Source: Planctomycetaceae bacterium (GTDB lineage Bacteria > Planctomycetota > Planctomycetia > Planctomycetales > Planctomycetaceae). From it: 64,000 nt of DNA. The DNA is taken from the NCBI GenBank assembly GCA_020638955.1, contig JACKHO010000002.1:372001-436000 (forward strand), given 5' to 3'. Positions 27,748 through 36,425 of this stretch are shown in pieces; the first letter of the stretch is position 1, and every line of letters starts with the position of its first letter. Under the pieces are notes generated by a model. The model saw nothing but the letters and a program-made list of their open reading frames with translations, was not told the origin of the DNA and made no database searches. A program made the translations under genes and the position numbers.

Positions 27748-27858
27748 TCAATTCCCCGATGAGCTGTGAACTTCGTCACTGCGCATGACCATGTCGAAGG
27801 ACACATGAGGATATTGTTCCTCAACGCCAAGCTTGCGGACGACAAACTCGTCGGGCAT
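27748..27858 (-). CDS. Possible microprotein, 36 aa
   Basis: On the minus strand, ATG 27858 has GGGA eight bases upstream and opens MPDEFVVRKLGVEEQYPHVS, ending just before the asnS stop (TGA complement 27748). Codon choice is normal for coding DNA, with no rare codons. A 7-bp hairpin with arms GCTGACG and CGTCAGC (27896-27921) lies upstream. It may be a real small gene, a remnant, or chance. The rest of the 272-base gap between asnS and the MFS gene shows nothing else. Confidence 0.3.
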   Translation of the reverse strand: MPDEFVVRKLGVEEQYPHVSFDMVMRSDEVHSSSGN

Positions 27859-28010
27859 TTTCTGCATTCCCACGAAATTGCCCCGAAGAAACCTCGCTGA
27901 CGAATGCCCGCAAACGTCAGCCCTGTAGTCCGGTCCGCTGGAACTTCCACGCAAGACCTGCCAAGATGCCTCGCATCATTTGGTTTTGATTTGATTGCAG
28001 AAGGCGTGTT

Positions 28011-29576
28011 ATGGCTGACCTTGGTGGATTGACTCCAGAGAACGCAGTTCCCGAATCCGAAGCTGATCGTGGTAAACCGTGGTATCGACTTTTGAATCGC
28101 TACCACGTCTTTGTGCTGGTTGTTGCAGCGCTGGGATGGCTGTTCGATTGCCTGGACCAGCAGTTGTTCATTCTTGCTCGTCCTGCAGCCATGAAAGAGC
28201 TGGTCGTTGCGGAAGACTACCCCAAACTTTCAGCCGATGAGCTGAATCTGAAGCGACGGCAAATGGGAGACTATGCCACCTCCATTTTCATTGCCGGCTG
28301 GGCCTGCGGTGGATTGCTGTTCGGCATGCTGGGAGACAAAATCGGTCGTGCGAAGACAATGTTCATCACCATTCTGATGTATTCGCTCTGCACCGGGTTG
28401 AGTGCATTTTCCACAGGCGTATGGGACTTTTCGTTCTATCGCTTCCTTACAGGCTTAGGTGTGGGGGGCGAGTTTGCGGTGGGGGTGGCACTGGTAGCAG
28501 AAGTCATGCCCGGACGGGCTCGTCCGTACTGTCTGGGACTGCTGCAGGCACTGTCGGCCATTGGAAACGTGAGTGCGGCCCTCATTAACCTTCAACTTGG
28601 TCTGGCTGCGGAGCAAGGCCTCCCCACCAGTCCGTGGCGGATTATGTTTATGGTGGGTGCCGTCCCGGCATTGCTGGCCCTCGTTGTTCGTGGCTGGCTG
28701 AAAGAACCAGAAAAATGGCAGCAGGCACAGGAACAGAAGAAGGACGACACCACACCGCAGCATGCTCTGGGGACGTATGGTGAATTGTTCAGCCATCCCA
28801 CCTGGCGGAAGCACGCCATTCTCGGACTGCTGCTTGGTTGCTCCGGAATCATTGGGCTTTGGTCGGTAGGTTTTTTTGCTCCAGACCTCATTCGCTACGT
28901 GCAAACCCGTGGCGTTACAGAAGAAGTCTATGAGGAAGAACTGGCCCGAGCGGAAGCGGCGGGCGAGTCGCAAATAGTCGACGACGTCAAAGCACTCAAG
29001 GCGGCTCTCGAAGATTCCAAAACTGAAGTTGCCTTGGGTGAGTCCGCCAAAAAGCTCAAGGAGGAACTTGGCAAACGTATCGAAGGGAAGCTGGCAGGCT
29101 GGTCGAGTTTCACTTCAATTGCCATCAACATTGGTGCGTTTCTCGGTATGTTCGGATTTGGCAATCTTGCTCAAGTCATTGGACGCAAGCCGACGTTCGC
29201 CATTGGATTCGTGGCCGCACTCGTCAGCACGGTTTCCGTGTTTCTGTTCCTGGAGGATTTCTGGCAGGTGGTTGTGCTTGTTCCAATCATGGGATTCTGC
29301 CAGCTCTCGCTATTCGCAGGATACGCCATTTACTTCCCAGAGCTGTTCCCAACTCGGCTGCGTTCGACGGGAACCAGCTTCTGTTACAACGTGGGACGGT
29401 TTCTGGCTGCACTTGGTCCCGTCGTCAAAGCACAGTTGGAAGCATTCTTCCACAACCCGGACGACCGCATTCAGTCCTTGCGTTACGCTGGTGTGACGAT
29501 GTGTAGCGTGTTCCTCATCGGACTCCTCGTGTTGCCGTTCCTGCCTGAAACCAAGGATCAGCCATTACCGGAATAG
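28011..29576 (+). CDS. MFS transporter with cytosolic insert
   Basis: 521 residues with about 12 membrane segments. The MFS signature FGMLGDKIGRAKTMF is between segments 2 and 3. The first segment carries acidic and aromatic residues (WLFDCLDQQLF), as in sugar or aromatic-acid carriers. Between segments 6 and 7 the central loop holds a charged helical stretch (EEVYEEELARAEAAGESQIVDD through KKLKEELGKR), longer than usual. Substrate unknown. ATG 28011 follows a GAAGG about 9 bases upstream. The gene is 13 bases from the next one, so the two are probably an operon. Confidence 0.88.
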   Translation: MADLGGLTPENAVPESEADRGKPWYRLLNRYHVFVLVVAALGWLFDCLDQQLFILARPAAMKELVVAEDYPKLSADELNLKRRQMGDYATSIFIAGWACGGLLFGMLGDKIGRAKTMFITILMYSLCTGLSAFSTGVWDFSFYRFLTGLGVGGEFAVGVALVAEVMPGRARPYCLGLLQALSAIGNVSAALINLQLGLAAEQGLPTSPWRIMFMVGAVPALLALVVRGWLKEPEKWQQAQEQKKDDTTPQHALGTYGELFSHPTWRKHAILGLLLGCSGIIGLWSVGFFAPDLIRYVQTRGVTEEVYEEELARAEAAGESQIVDDVKALKAALEDSKTEVALGESAKKLKEELGKRIEGKLAGWSSFTSIAINIGAFLGMFGFGNLAQVIGRKPTFAIGFVAALVSTVSVFLFLEDFWQVVVLVPIMGFCQLSLFAGYAIYFPELFPTRLRSTGTSFCYNVGRFLAALGPVVKAQLEAFFHNPDDRIQSLRYAGVTMCSVFLIGLLVLPFLPETKDQPLPE

Positions 29577-29589
29577 TGGCCCCGTCGCC

Positions 29590-30471
29590 ATGCCTGAGTT
29601 GCCCGACATTGCGTGTTACGTCGATGCGTTGCAGTCGCGCATTGTGGGGCAGCCTGTTCAGGATGTTCGAATTGCCGGCCCTTCGTTGTTGAAGACTTTT
29701 GATCCGCCACTTGAAGTTCTCAATGAACGACTGGTGGTGGAGGTGCGTCGCCTGGGGAAGAAAATTGCCATTGGATTCGATGGCAATTTGTGGATCGTAC
29801 TCCACTTAATGATCGCCGGTCGTCTGCAGTGGAAAGATGTCACTGGCGCTGCGCTGGGGAAAATCGGGCAGGCGGCCATCGACTTTCCCCACGGCACATT
29901 ACTCATCACCGAAGCGTCAACAAAGAAGCGGGCTGGACTGTGGCTGATTCGTTCGCGAGACCTCAAGTCGCACACGCCGACGGGACTTGATCCCCTGCAC
30001 TGCAGCGAGAGTGAATTCATTGCCGCGGTGCGCAGTGAAAACCGAACATTGAAACGCGCGTTGACCCTGCAGCATCTCATCGCGGGCATTGGTAATGCGT
30101 ACTCCGATGAAATCCTGCACAAGGCCCAGCTTCCGCCGCTGCAACTGACCAGCAATGTGACAGACGGACAGCTTCACCGGTTGTTTCTGTCGATGAAAGC
30201 GGTCCTCGCGGACTGGATCCAGCGGCACGCGTTCAACGCCAGCGAGGCGTGGCCCTCCAAGGTGACGGCTTTCCACCCCAAAATGGCGGTCCACGGGAGG
30301 TTTGGATTGCCATGCCCGGTATGCGGGGCGCCTGTTCAACGAATTTGCTATGCCCAGAATGAGGCGAATTACTGCGCGAAATGTCAGAACGAAGGTCAGG
30401 TTTACGCGGACCGTTCGCTCTCCCGTCTGCTGAAGGACGACTGGCCAACCCGCATTGAAGATTGGGATTAA
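29590..30471 (+). CDS. Fpg/Nei family DNA glycosylase (MutM-like)
   Basis: Excises oxidised bases and cleaves the abasic site. The N-terminus MPELPDIACYVDAL supplies the catalytic Pro2 and Glu3. RRLGKKIAIGF aligns with the Fpg Lys57 region, and AYSDEILHKAQ belongs to the helix-two-turn-helix. A C-terminal zinc finger has Cys242-x2-Cys245-x16-Cys262-x2-Cys265. The Arg that in canonical Fpg/Nei contacts the flipped-base phosphate within the zinc-finger loop (GR-(S/G)-T) is Asn257 here. 293 residues. Cotranscribed with the MFS gene 13 bases upstream. Assignment to MutM versus Nei is uncertain. Confidence 0.88.
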   Translation: MPELPDIACYVDALQSRIVGQPVQDVRIAGPSLLKTFDPPLEVLNERLVVEVRRLGKKIAIGFDGNLWIVLHLMIAGRLQWKDVTGAALGKIGQAAIDFPHGTLLITEASTKKRAGLWLIRSRDLKSHTPTGLDPLHCSESEFIAAVRSENRTLKRALTLQHLIAGIGNAYSDEILHKAQLPPLQLTSNVTDGQLHRLFLSMKAVLADWIQRHAFNASEAWPSKVTAFHPKMAVHGRFGLPCPVCGAPVQRICYAQNEANYCAKCQNEGQVYADRSLSRLLKDDWPTRIEDWD

Positions 30472-30608
30472 GCCGCAAATCTTCACATGGTCTTCATCAT
30501 CGCGGGCGTGTTGGTGGTCAAAAAGGCCCTTCACCACTACAACTTACGAATATCTTCCTGGTTCAATTATTGCCCGACACTTTCGCCGGCCCATTTCCCA
30601 TATATTCG

Positions 30609-32804
30609 ATGCCTTTTCGTACTTTTCACCGAGCGAGCATTTCGTGTCTCGCGTTGGTTTTGGCCCTATTGTGCAGCGTCACTGTCGCTGACGCTGCTGG
30701 TCCCGTTGCCATCGAGAACGTGCACATTGGATTCAATGGCCTGTTCAAAGTTGGTTGCTGGACGCGGTTGCAGTTTGACATTGTTGGCTCTGCCGGTAGC
30801 GTTGTTCACCCCGTCATTGTCGTCCCCGATCCTGACGGAAATTTGGTCGAGACACCTGTCGGTGATGTCACTCTCCCCGACACCGGTCGACACAGTGTCT
30901 CGCAAATGATCCGACTGGGTCGAATTGGGGCGGCCATTCGCATCGAGAACCGCACAGGGAACCGCAGCGTGCGTCTCAAGTCGGTCGCAACCGTAGGAAC
31001 AACTCCCGATGCGAACGGGAATCCCATTCGGGCGGTGCAGCAGCATCACCAAATCTGGCTAATCCACGGTGACCAACCGGCATTCGACCACGCTCTCACG
31101 AGATGGGAACGAGACACAAAAGGCACGCTGAATCTCGTCAAGGTTGCTGACTTTTCCCTATTCGACACCGATCCCGGTGAAGGTCTCAACGCCGTCGTCA
31201 TGTCAGGCGACGCACGCGTTACGGCTCCACAGTCTCGAATTCTCTCGCGTTGGGTGCAGCGGGGTGGACGCTTTGTCATATCGGTCGGTGGTGCCGTCAG
31301 CCAATTGCAACGCAATCCCGTGGCGGACTGGTTGCCCTTTCTGCCGTCTGGGCAAGGTTCGGCCCGGAACCTCGTGCCATTGCGACTGCTTGTTCCGAAG
31401 AGCAGTTCACTGAAAGTCATTGCCGACCTCCCCGCGGGTCAGTTCGAAGAAGGCTCGGGTAAATTTCTGGCGGGGTCACTGGTTGTGCGTGATTCCTTCG
31501 GAATGGGCCACGTCACCATGCTCGCTGTGCCACTGAATCTTGAGCCACTTCTCTCCTGGGATGGTGAGTCACAAGCAGAACTGGCAACCAAACTGCTCGA
31601 TATTCATGCCCCCTGGGACGACAGCAACGTCGGCGACCAGGGAATGCAGTCGGAACTGAATCCCACGGGCGTCTCCGACTTTCAAACGCAGTTGGCGAAT
31701 CAAATTGACACGTTTGCGGACATCAAGCCAGCCTCCAACTGGAGCATACTTGGTATGCTGGTGCTGCTCATTCTCATTGTCGGGCCACTCGACTACATAT
31801 TGGTTCACTACCTGCTGAAACGGCCACACTTCACCTGGGTGACGCTCCCCGTGCTTGCCATTGGCTTTGGATTGATTTTACTTCAATGGAACAAGGCCGG
31901 TCGGGTTGATGAATTCACTTCACAACAACTGGAAATTCTGGACGTGGACGTTGAGCAGGGGCTCATTCGTTCGCGGTCCTGGATGAGCATGTACAGCCCG
32001 CAAACAAGACGTTACGAAATCCAGTTTGAATCAGCCGGAGAAGAGCTGAGCGGGAGTGGCAACTTCTCAATTTCCCCTCGGCTGGGTTGGATCGAGCGTC
32101 CGGAATCGGGCTACCGAGGCATGTACCACGAGGGAAGCATCGGCACGAATCGTCCTCGTTACGAAATGGTCAACGAGGGGGCCGAAATCGAAGGGTTTCC
32201 GATACTGGCCTATAGCTCTGCCGCTGTTGAATGCGAATGGGAGCGGGAGGGCGTCGACTTGCACTCCCTAGTCGACAGCGATTTGGCCGTCACACGCGGA
32301 CACCGCCTGCACGGTTCATTCGCGCACCACTTCCCCGGAATTTTCGAAGACTGGTTTATCGCCTACGACGGATTGGCATACGCCTCCGTGGGGCGGTCTC
32401 CGCTGGCACCAGGAGTCGAATTCGACGCTGGCACAACGCGTTCCACCAATTTGACGTACGAACTCGCCGGTGGCCAAATTGCCTCGCAGTATTACGACCC
32501 GCTGTCGACGGACCAGGCAGAGATGGTTCGCACCATGTCGTTTCACCAACTCATGGGTGGAAGCCGTTATTCGCGACTTCATCATGCGGCACTTGGCGGA
32601 CTCGACTGCTCTCGTCTCACGGAACTGGAACACGCGGTCCTGTGGGGCAAACTGAAATCAGCCCCACTGACGGCCCTGAACGTCGATGGTGCTCCACCAG
32701 CGAATTTGAAAAGCGAAACATACGTGAGAATTCTCATACCGCTCAAACGGACTGATGCAAACCCGGACGTGTCCTCTCCCACCGATCTGTTACAGACGGA
32801 ATAG
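30609..32804 (+). CDS. Membrane protein associated with an ABC ATPase (exported large domain)
   Basis: 731 residues from ATG 30609, which opens a signal peptide (ISCLALVLALLCSVTVADA). The exported region starts GPVAIENVHIGFNGLFKVG as a beta sandwich. It contains a GATase/Rossmann-like module (GLNAVVMSGDARVTA and WVQRGGRFVISVGG). A membrane hairpin is at about 420-475 (WSILGMLVLLILIVGPLDYIL and LPVLAIGFGLILL). A second exported beta-rich region fills the C-terminus. The arrangement recalls planctomycete proteins accompanying gliding-like ABC systems (GldG-type). The ATPase gene follows 67 bases later. Function unknown. Confidence 0.75.
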   Translation: MPFRTFHRASISCLALVLALLCSVTVADAAGPVAIENVHIGFNGLFKVGCWTRLQFDIVGSAGSVVHPVIVVPDPDGNLVETPVGDVTLPDTGRHSVSQMIRLGRIGAAIRIENRTGNRSVRLKSVATVGTTPDANGNPIRAVQQHHQIWLIHGDQPAFDHALTRWERDTKGTLNLVKVADFSLFDTDPGEGLNAVVMSGDARVTAPQSRILSRWVQRGGRFVISVGGAVSQLQRNPVADWLPFLPSGQGSARNLVPLRLLVPKSSSLKVIADLPAGQFEEGSGKFLAGSLVVRDSFGMGHVTMLAVPLNLEPLLSWDGESQAELATKLLDIHAPWDDSNVGDQGMQSELNPTGVSDFQTQLANQIDTFADIKPASNWSILGMLVLLILIVGPLDYILVHYLLKRPHFTWVTLPVLAIGFGLILLQWNKAGRVDEFTSQQLEILDVDVEQGLIRSRSWMSMYSPQTRRYEIQFESAGEELSGSGNFSISPRLGWIERPESGYRGMYHEGSIGTNRPRYEMVNEGAEIEGFPILAYSSAAVECEWEREGVDLHSLVDSDLAVTRGHRLHGSFAHHFPGIFEDWFIAYDGLAYASVGRSPLAPGVEFDAGTTRSTNLTYELAGGQIASQYYDPLSTDQAEMVRTMSFHQLMGGSRYSRLHHAALGGLDCSRLTELEHAVLWGKLKSAPLTALNVDGAPPANLKSETYVRILIPLKRTDANPDVSSPTDLLQTE

Positions 32805-32871
32805 ATCAGGGACAGCCCCCTTGCGTTCATTTCGGCTAATTTAATTTGACACCAATACACGCCAGACAACC

Positions 32872-33858
32872 ATGATCGAAACGATCAAGCTCACGAAAAG
32901 CTACGGCAATCTCATCGCCGCGAATGAAATTACGCTCTCCCTCAATGACGGAGACGTGTTCGGTTTCATTGGTCCGAACGGATCTGGCAAAACAACCACC
33001 ATGCGAATGATTGCCACACTGCTCGCTCCCGATTATGGAGAGTGCTACGTGTGTGGAAAATCGATTTACACCGATCCCGAAGAAATTCGCCGGATGGTGG
33101 GCTACATGCCCGACTTCTTTGGTGTGTACGACGACATGACTGTCATCGAGTATCTGGAGTTCTTCGCCTCGACCTACCGTATCAACGGGCCGGGACGACG
33201 TAAGGTGTGCGAAGAGAAACTCGAACTCGTGGACATGTCCTTCAAGCGAGATGCTATGGTCAGCCAACTTTCGCGTGGCCAGACGCAACGCGTTGGACTG
33301 GCGCGAACGCTGTTGCACGAACCGCAGGTGTTGCTCCTCGATGAACCAGCCAGCGGACTCGATCCCCGAGCCCGCATCGAAATGCGGTCACTGCTGAAGC
33401 GACTCGGAGAAATGAACAAGACGGTCATTGTCTCCAGTCACATTCTCCCGGAACTGGCCGATGTCTGTACGCGCGTCGGCATGATTGAAAAGGGGGAAAT
33501 GCTCGTCGACGGCTACGTCGACGAAGTCATGCGACAAGCACGACAGGCAATTGTGCTGTTCATACGCGTTCAAGCCGACCACGACCGCGCGGCGAAGTTG
33601 CTCGAACAACAAGACTGCGTCGACAAAGTTGTCATTTCGACAGAGGTGACATCCAAGAATCCTGGCGAGGCGGCAACTTCTGTCAGCAAACGCCAAGCGT
33701 TGCCACAGTTGACCGTCACGCTCAAACCGGGGACGGAAGACTACAGCCCTCTTCCGCAAGTGCTCATCGAAAATGGCTTCCGCCTGCTCATGTTCCGGGA
33801 AGAGGACGTGAACCTCGAAACCGCCTTCATGGAAATCACGAAGGGCAAGCAGCAGTAG
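32872..33858 (+). CDS. ABC transporter ATP-binding protein
   Basis: 328 residues. Walker A is GPNGSGKTTT, the signature is LSRGQTQRVGLARTL (LSGGQ changed to LSRGQ), Walker B is VLLLDEPASGLD, and the H-loop is SSHILPEL. The last 100 residues are a C-terminal domain typical of the ABC-2/GldA subgroup. No permease gene lies in the local cluster; the upstream membrane protein is a likely partner. Energises export or a cell-surface process of unknown nature. Confidence 0.92.
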   Translation: MIETIKLTKSYGNLIAANEITLSLNDGDVFGFIGPNGSGKTTTMRMIATLLAPDYGECYVCGKSIYTDPEEIRRMVGYMPDFFGVYDDMTVIEYLEFFASTYRINGPGRRKVCEEKLELVDMSFKRDAMVSQLSRGQTQRVGLARTLLHEPQVLLLDEPASGLDPRARIEMRSLLKRLGEMNKTVIVSSHILPELADVCTRVGMIEKGEMLVDGYVDEVMRQARQAIVLFIRVQADHDRAAKLLEQQDCVDKVVISTEVTSKNPGEAATSVSKRQALPQLTVTLKPGTEDYSPLPQVLIENGFRLLMFREEDVNLETAFMEITKGKQQ

Positions 33859-33864
33859 TGCTGG

Positions 33865-34635
33865 CTAAATCGTCATGGCGGTGAATCCGCCGTCGACCAC
33901 TATATTCGCTCCGTTGATGAAGCTCCCTGCTTTATCTGACGCGAGGAGAATCATCGCACCGGCAAGTTCGTGCGGTTCGCCAAACCGATTGGCCGGAGTG
34001 TGTCCCATAATTTTCTCGACGCGGTCGGGCGTCAGCACCTTGCGGTTTTGCTCTGCAGGAAAGAAGCCTGGGGAAATGGCGTTAACGCGAATTCCGTGAG
34101 GTGCCCATTCGCGGGCGAGGTTTTGTGTGAGATTCAGTACTGCCGCCTTGCTGGCGGAATAGGTGAACACACGTGACAGCGGCGTCATCGCTGAGAGCGA
34201 AGCGACGTTGATAATGGCACCGCTCCGCTGGTTGTCGAGCATATCCTGACCGAACACCTGACAAGCCAGTCGAACACTTCTCAAATTGACATTGAAAATC
34301 CGGTCCCATTCCTCATCGGAGATTTCCAGAAACGGCGTAGGGGAATTCACGCCAGCACCGTTCACCAGGATGTCACAATGTCGTCCTGTCGTCTTTAAAT
34401 GAGCGACCAGGGCCTGCAGATCATCAACGGACGTGGAATCGGCCCGGAAAAACTCTCGTAACTCTGGGCACTTTGCAACAACTGCGGCCCCGGCTTCTTC
34501 GTTGCGTCCCACAACGACCACATAGGCCCCTGCCGTGGTGAGAGCATCAACAAAGGCACTTCCGAGCACACCTGTTCCGCCAATGACGACAGCGGTTTTG
34601 CCTTGAAGTCCAAATAGTTGCGTCAGCGAGTCCAT
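33865..34635 (-). CDS. Short-chain dehydrogenase/reductase
   Basis: NAD(P)-dependent oxidoreductase of the classical SDR type, 256 residues. The cofactor motif is GGTGVLGSAF, followed by ILVNGAGVNSP (NAG region), the catalytic Ser in INVASLSAM, and YSASKAAVLNLTQNLAREW with the catalytic Tyr and Lys. The substrate is probably a sugar acid or sugar alcohol, judging by resemblance to gluconate/mannonate SDRs. Its C-terminus GSFINGANIVVDGGFTAM is the standard end of the family. The stop lies six bases from the ABC gene's stop, so the two genes converge. Confidence 0.9.
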   Translation of the reverse strand: MDSLTQLFGLQGKTAVVIGGTGVLGSAFVDALTTAGAYVVVVGRNEEAGAAVVAKCPELREFFRADSTSVDDLQALVAHLKTTGRHCDILVNGAGVNSPTPFLEISDEEWDRIFNVNLRSVRLACQVFGQDMLDNQRSGAIINVASLSAMTPLSRVFTYSASKAAVLNLTQNLAREWAPHGIRVNAISPGFFPAEQNRKVLTPDRVEKIMGHTPANRFGEPHELAGAMILLASDKAGSFINGANIVVDGGFTAMTI

Positions 34636-34887
34636 TTGTTTTTCGAATTCGTTGATTCAGGGAGAGTTACGTCAATACCCGACAAAATGTTGCCGCAGCG
34701 ATGGCATCGTATGGTCCTGCACGCATCAGCGAAAGCCTGCAGTCCATAAAGGTCGAGTGTCGACGCCCCGGAAAATGAACGTCTTGCAGCAAACACCCAA
34801 TCGCCCTTAGATTACGCAGATTGCAAAACGGAATGTGGCAACGGTGCTTGGCCGGTTGCCCAATTTGAAAATCAACGGAGTGGTAGT

Positions 34888-35628
34888 GTGTTTGTCTCGG
34901 CGTCAACACGTTGTTTCGCGGATGAAGATCTGTGGACAGTCTTGCAGAGACTGCCGGATATGCATTTCGACAAAGTCGACATTTGGCTCGACGAGTCGGG
35001 TCCGCACTGCAAGCCCTCAGAAGTCGCGGCCGCTCCAGAGCAGTTCGTAAACCGACTTCACGACCAGACTCGACTCGTCCCCGCGTCACTGACGCTCGGA
35101 CATGACGTCTCGATGGATTTGTTCTCGACGCTGTGCGATGTCTGCAAGAACCTGCGCGTCACACAAATCAATTTGCCTTCTGCACCCATTGGGACGCCAT
35201 TCAATTCAGAAATTGATCGACTCAAAGCACTGGTGTCGATTGCCAAGCTGGCTGGCGTGCGTGTCGCCGTTCGCACGGAACGCGGCGCACTCTCTGAAGA
35301 CGCGCACACGGCTGTTGAATTCTGCCAGGCAGTACCCGGCTTAGGTTTGGCATTCGATCCCAGCTATTACCTGCGCGAAGGCTTCCGCAAGCAATGGAGC
35401 CTCATGGCCCCTTACACATCGCACGTATTTTTGCGCGATTCAACCATTGAGCAGGTGCAGGTACAAGTCGGTCTCGGCGAGATTGACTACAGCGACTTGA
35501 TTACGGAACTGAAGCAGCACAAGTTCGACAGAGCCTTGTCGATTGAAATGTTTCCCGAGCTCCTCCAGCCGGAAAATCGTCCGCTCGAAATGCGCAAAGT
35601 TCGCATGCTGCTGGAGTCGTTGCTGTAA
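34888..35628 (+). CDS. Sugar phosphate isomerase/epimerase-like TIM barrel protein
   Basis: 246 residues of a xylose isomerase-like barrel. Landmarks are FVSASTRCFADE at strand 1, the DKVDIWLDESG region, and LGLAFDPSYY and ALSIEMFPE, which carry the metal-binding acids of the fold. The start is GTG 34888. No ribosome site was recognised. The gene is divergent from the SDR gene, and the two could share a catabolic role. The 252 bases between them show no gene. Exact substrate unknown. Confidence 0.75.
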   Translation: MFVSASTRCFADEDLWTVLQRLPDMHFDKVDIWLDESGPHCKPSEVAAAPEQFVNRLHDQTRLVPASLTLGHDVSMDLFSTLCDVCKNLRVTQINLPSAPIGTPFNSEIDRLKALVSIAKLAGVRVAVRTERGALSEDAHTAVEFCQAVPGLGLAFDPSYYLREGFRKQWSLMAPYTSHVFLRDSTIEQVQVQVGLGEIDYSDLITELKQHKFDRALSIEMFPELLQPENRPLEMRKVRMLLESLL

Positions 35629-36000
35629 CGGTCGATTCTCGCACACAGCATTTTGTGAACGACAACGCCAGCGCTGCGCACCTCGTCACACTTCTTTATT
35701 GCGCGATGTTGTTGGCGTTCTGTGGAACAAGTTTCCACAGCATTTCAACCAAGAAATTTCATCTTTCCTAAGCTGCAGAAATGCTCTTGAAGTCGCTTTT
35801 CTTCGTCATCGACATTTGATCAAATCACGCTTGGTGCTGATGACAACGCAAGTGAGTCCTCGGCAACCAACACTCATCCGTGAGCGAATCGTTGATGTTC
35901 GCTCGGGATTCGGAATGGACTCCCCAATTCATTTTTGTTGTACATACCAGGTCAGTGATTTTTTTTGATCTGACCTTTTTTGATTGAGGGTTTGTTTCGA
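35629..36000. other. Long 5' leader/intergenic region with two hairpins
   Basis: No gene is seen. Two perfect inverted repeats occur: CTGTGGAA-N5-TTCCACAG at 35720-35740 and GAGCGAA-N9-TTCGCTC at 35882-35904. A terminator-like hairpin then stands at 35949-35981, just before the next gene's ribosome site (GAGGG at 35986-35990). The order resembles a structured leader with an attenuator, but part could be the 3' end of the isomerase transcript. Confidence 0.4.
35949..35981 (+). terminator. Terminator or attenuator hairpin ahead of zinc-binding protein gene
   Basis: The arms AGGTCAG (35949-35955) and CTGACCT (35970-35976) are exactly complementary, with a 14-base T-rich loop, followed by TTTTT. 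Its end is only a few bases from the ribosome site of the gene at 36001, an unusual position for a plain terminator. Confidence 0.6.
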
Positions 36001-36300
36001 ATGAAACACTTCACGTGTGACATGTGTGGGGGCAATATTCGTGACGAGCGATACACCGTCAACATCGAAGTTGCCGCTGCATTCGATCCCGATGAATTGA
36101 CCGCGGAGCACCTCGAGGACGATCATCTCGCAATGATTGCAGATGAAATTGACCTCCTCGATTCGACTGCCGAATTTGAAGTCCCCGACACCGGCGCCAA
36201 GCACATGCAATTCGACCTGTGCTCACGCTGCTGCCGCAGCTACACCAAGGCTCCACTCATTCGGTACACCACCGGGCGCCCCAGTTTCAGTTCAAACTGA
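36001..36300 (+). CDS. Small zinc-ribbon-like protein, 99 aa
   Basis: From ATG 36001 the protein begins MKHFTCDMCGGNI with Cys6 and Cys9, and near the C-terminus has DLCSRCCRSY. This gives a four-cysteine knuckle pair for a structural metal. Between them is an acidic region (FDPDELTAEHLEDDHLAMIA) reminiscent of a negatively charged helix. No signal peptide or membrane segment. I do not recognise a family. The start was chosen for GAGGG ten bases upstream. Probably a small regulatory or adaptor protein. Confidence 0.7.
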   Translation: MKHFTCDMCGGNIRDERYTVNIEVAAAFDPDELTAEHLEDDHLAMIADEIDLLDSTAEFEVPDTGAKHMQFDLCSRCCRSYTKAPLIRYTTGRPSFSSN

Positions 36301-36308
36301 CTTGGCGG

Positions 36309-36390
36309 CGTGAGTGTGCTCACGTCCGAACTCGGACCGCTTTGGAGCGGGCGAAACGAAGTGGAAACTGCTAGACTTCTCTGACAGTCT
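36309..36390 (+). other. Run of tandem hairpins in intergenic region
   Basis: Three perfect stems stand back to back without spacer: CGTGAG-TGTG-CTCACG (36309-36324), TCCG-AACT-CGGA (36325-36336) and CCGCT-TTGG-AGCGG (36337-36350). A fourth, AGACT-N8-AGTCT, is at 36373-36390. The whole lies between the zinc-protein gene and the DUF58 gene. It could be a structured RNA element, an RNA-processing site, or a weak terminator. Confidence 0.4.
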
Positions 36391-36425
36391 GGCAGGTTGA
36401 ATTTTCCATTTCCGGAGCCATCCTA

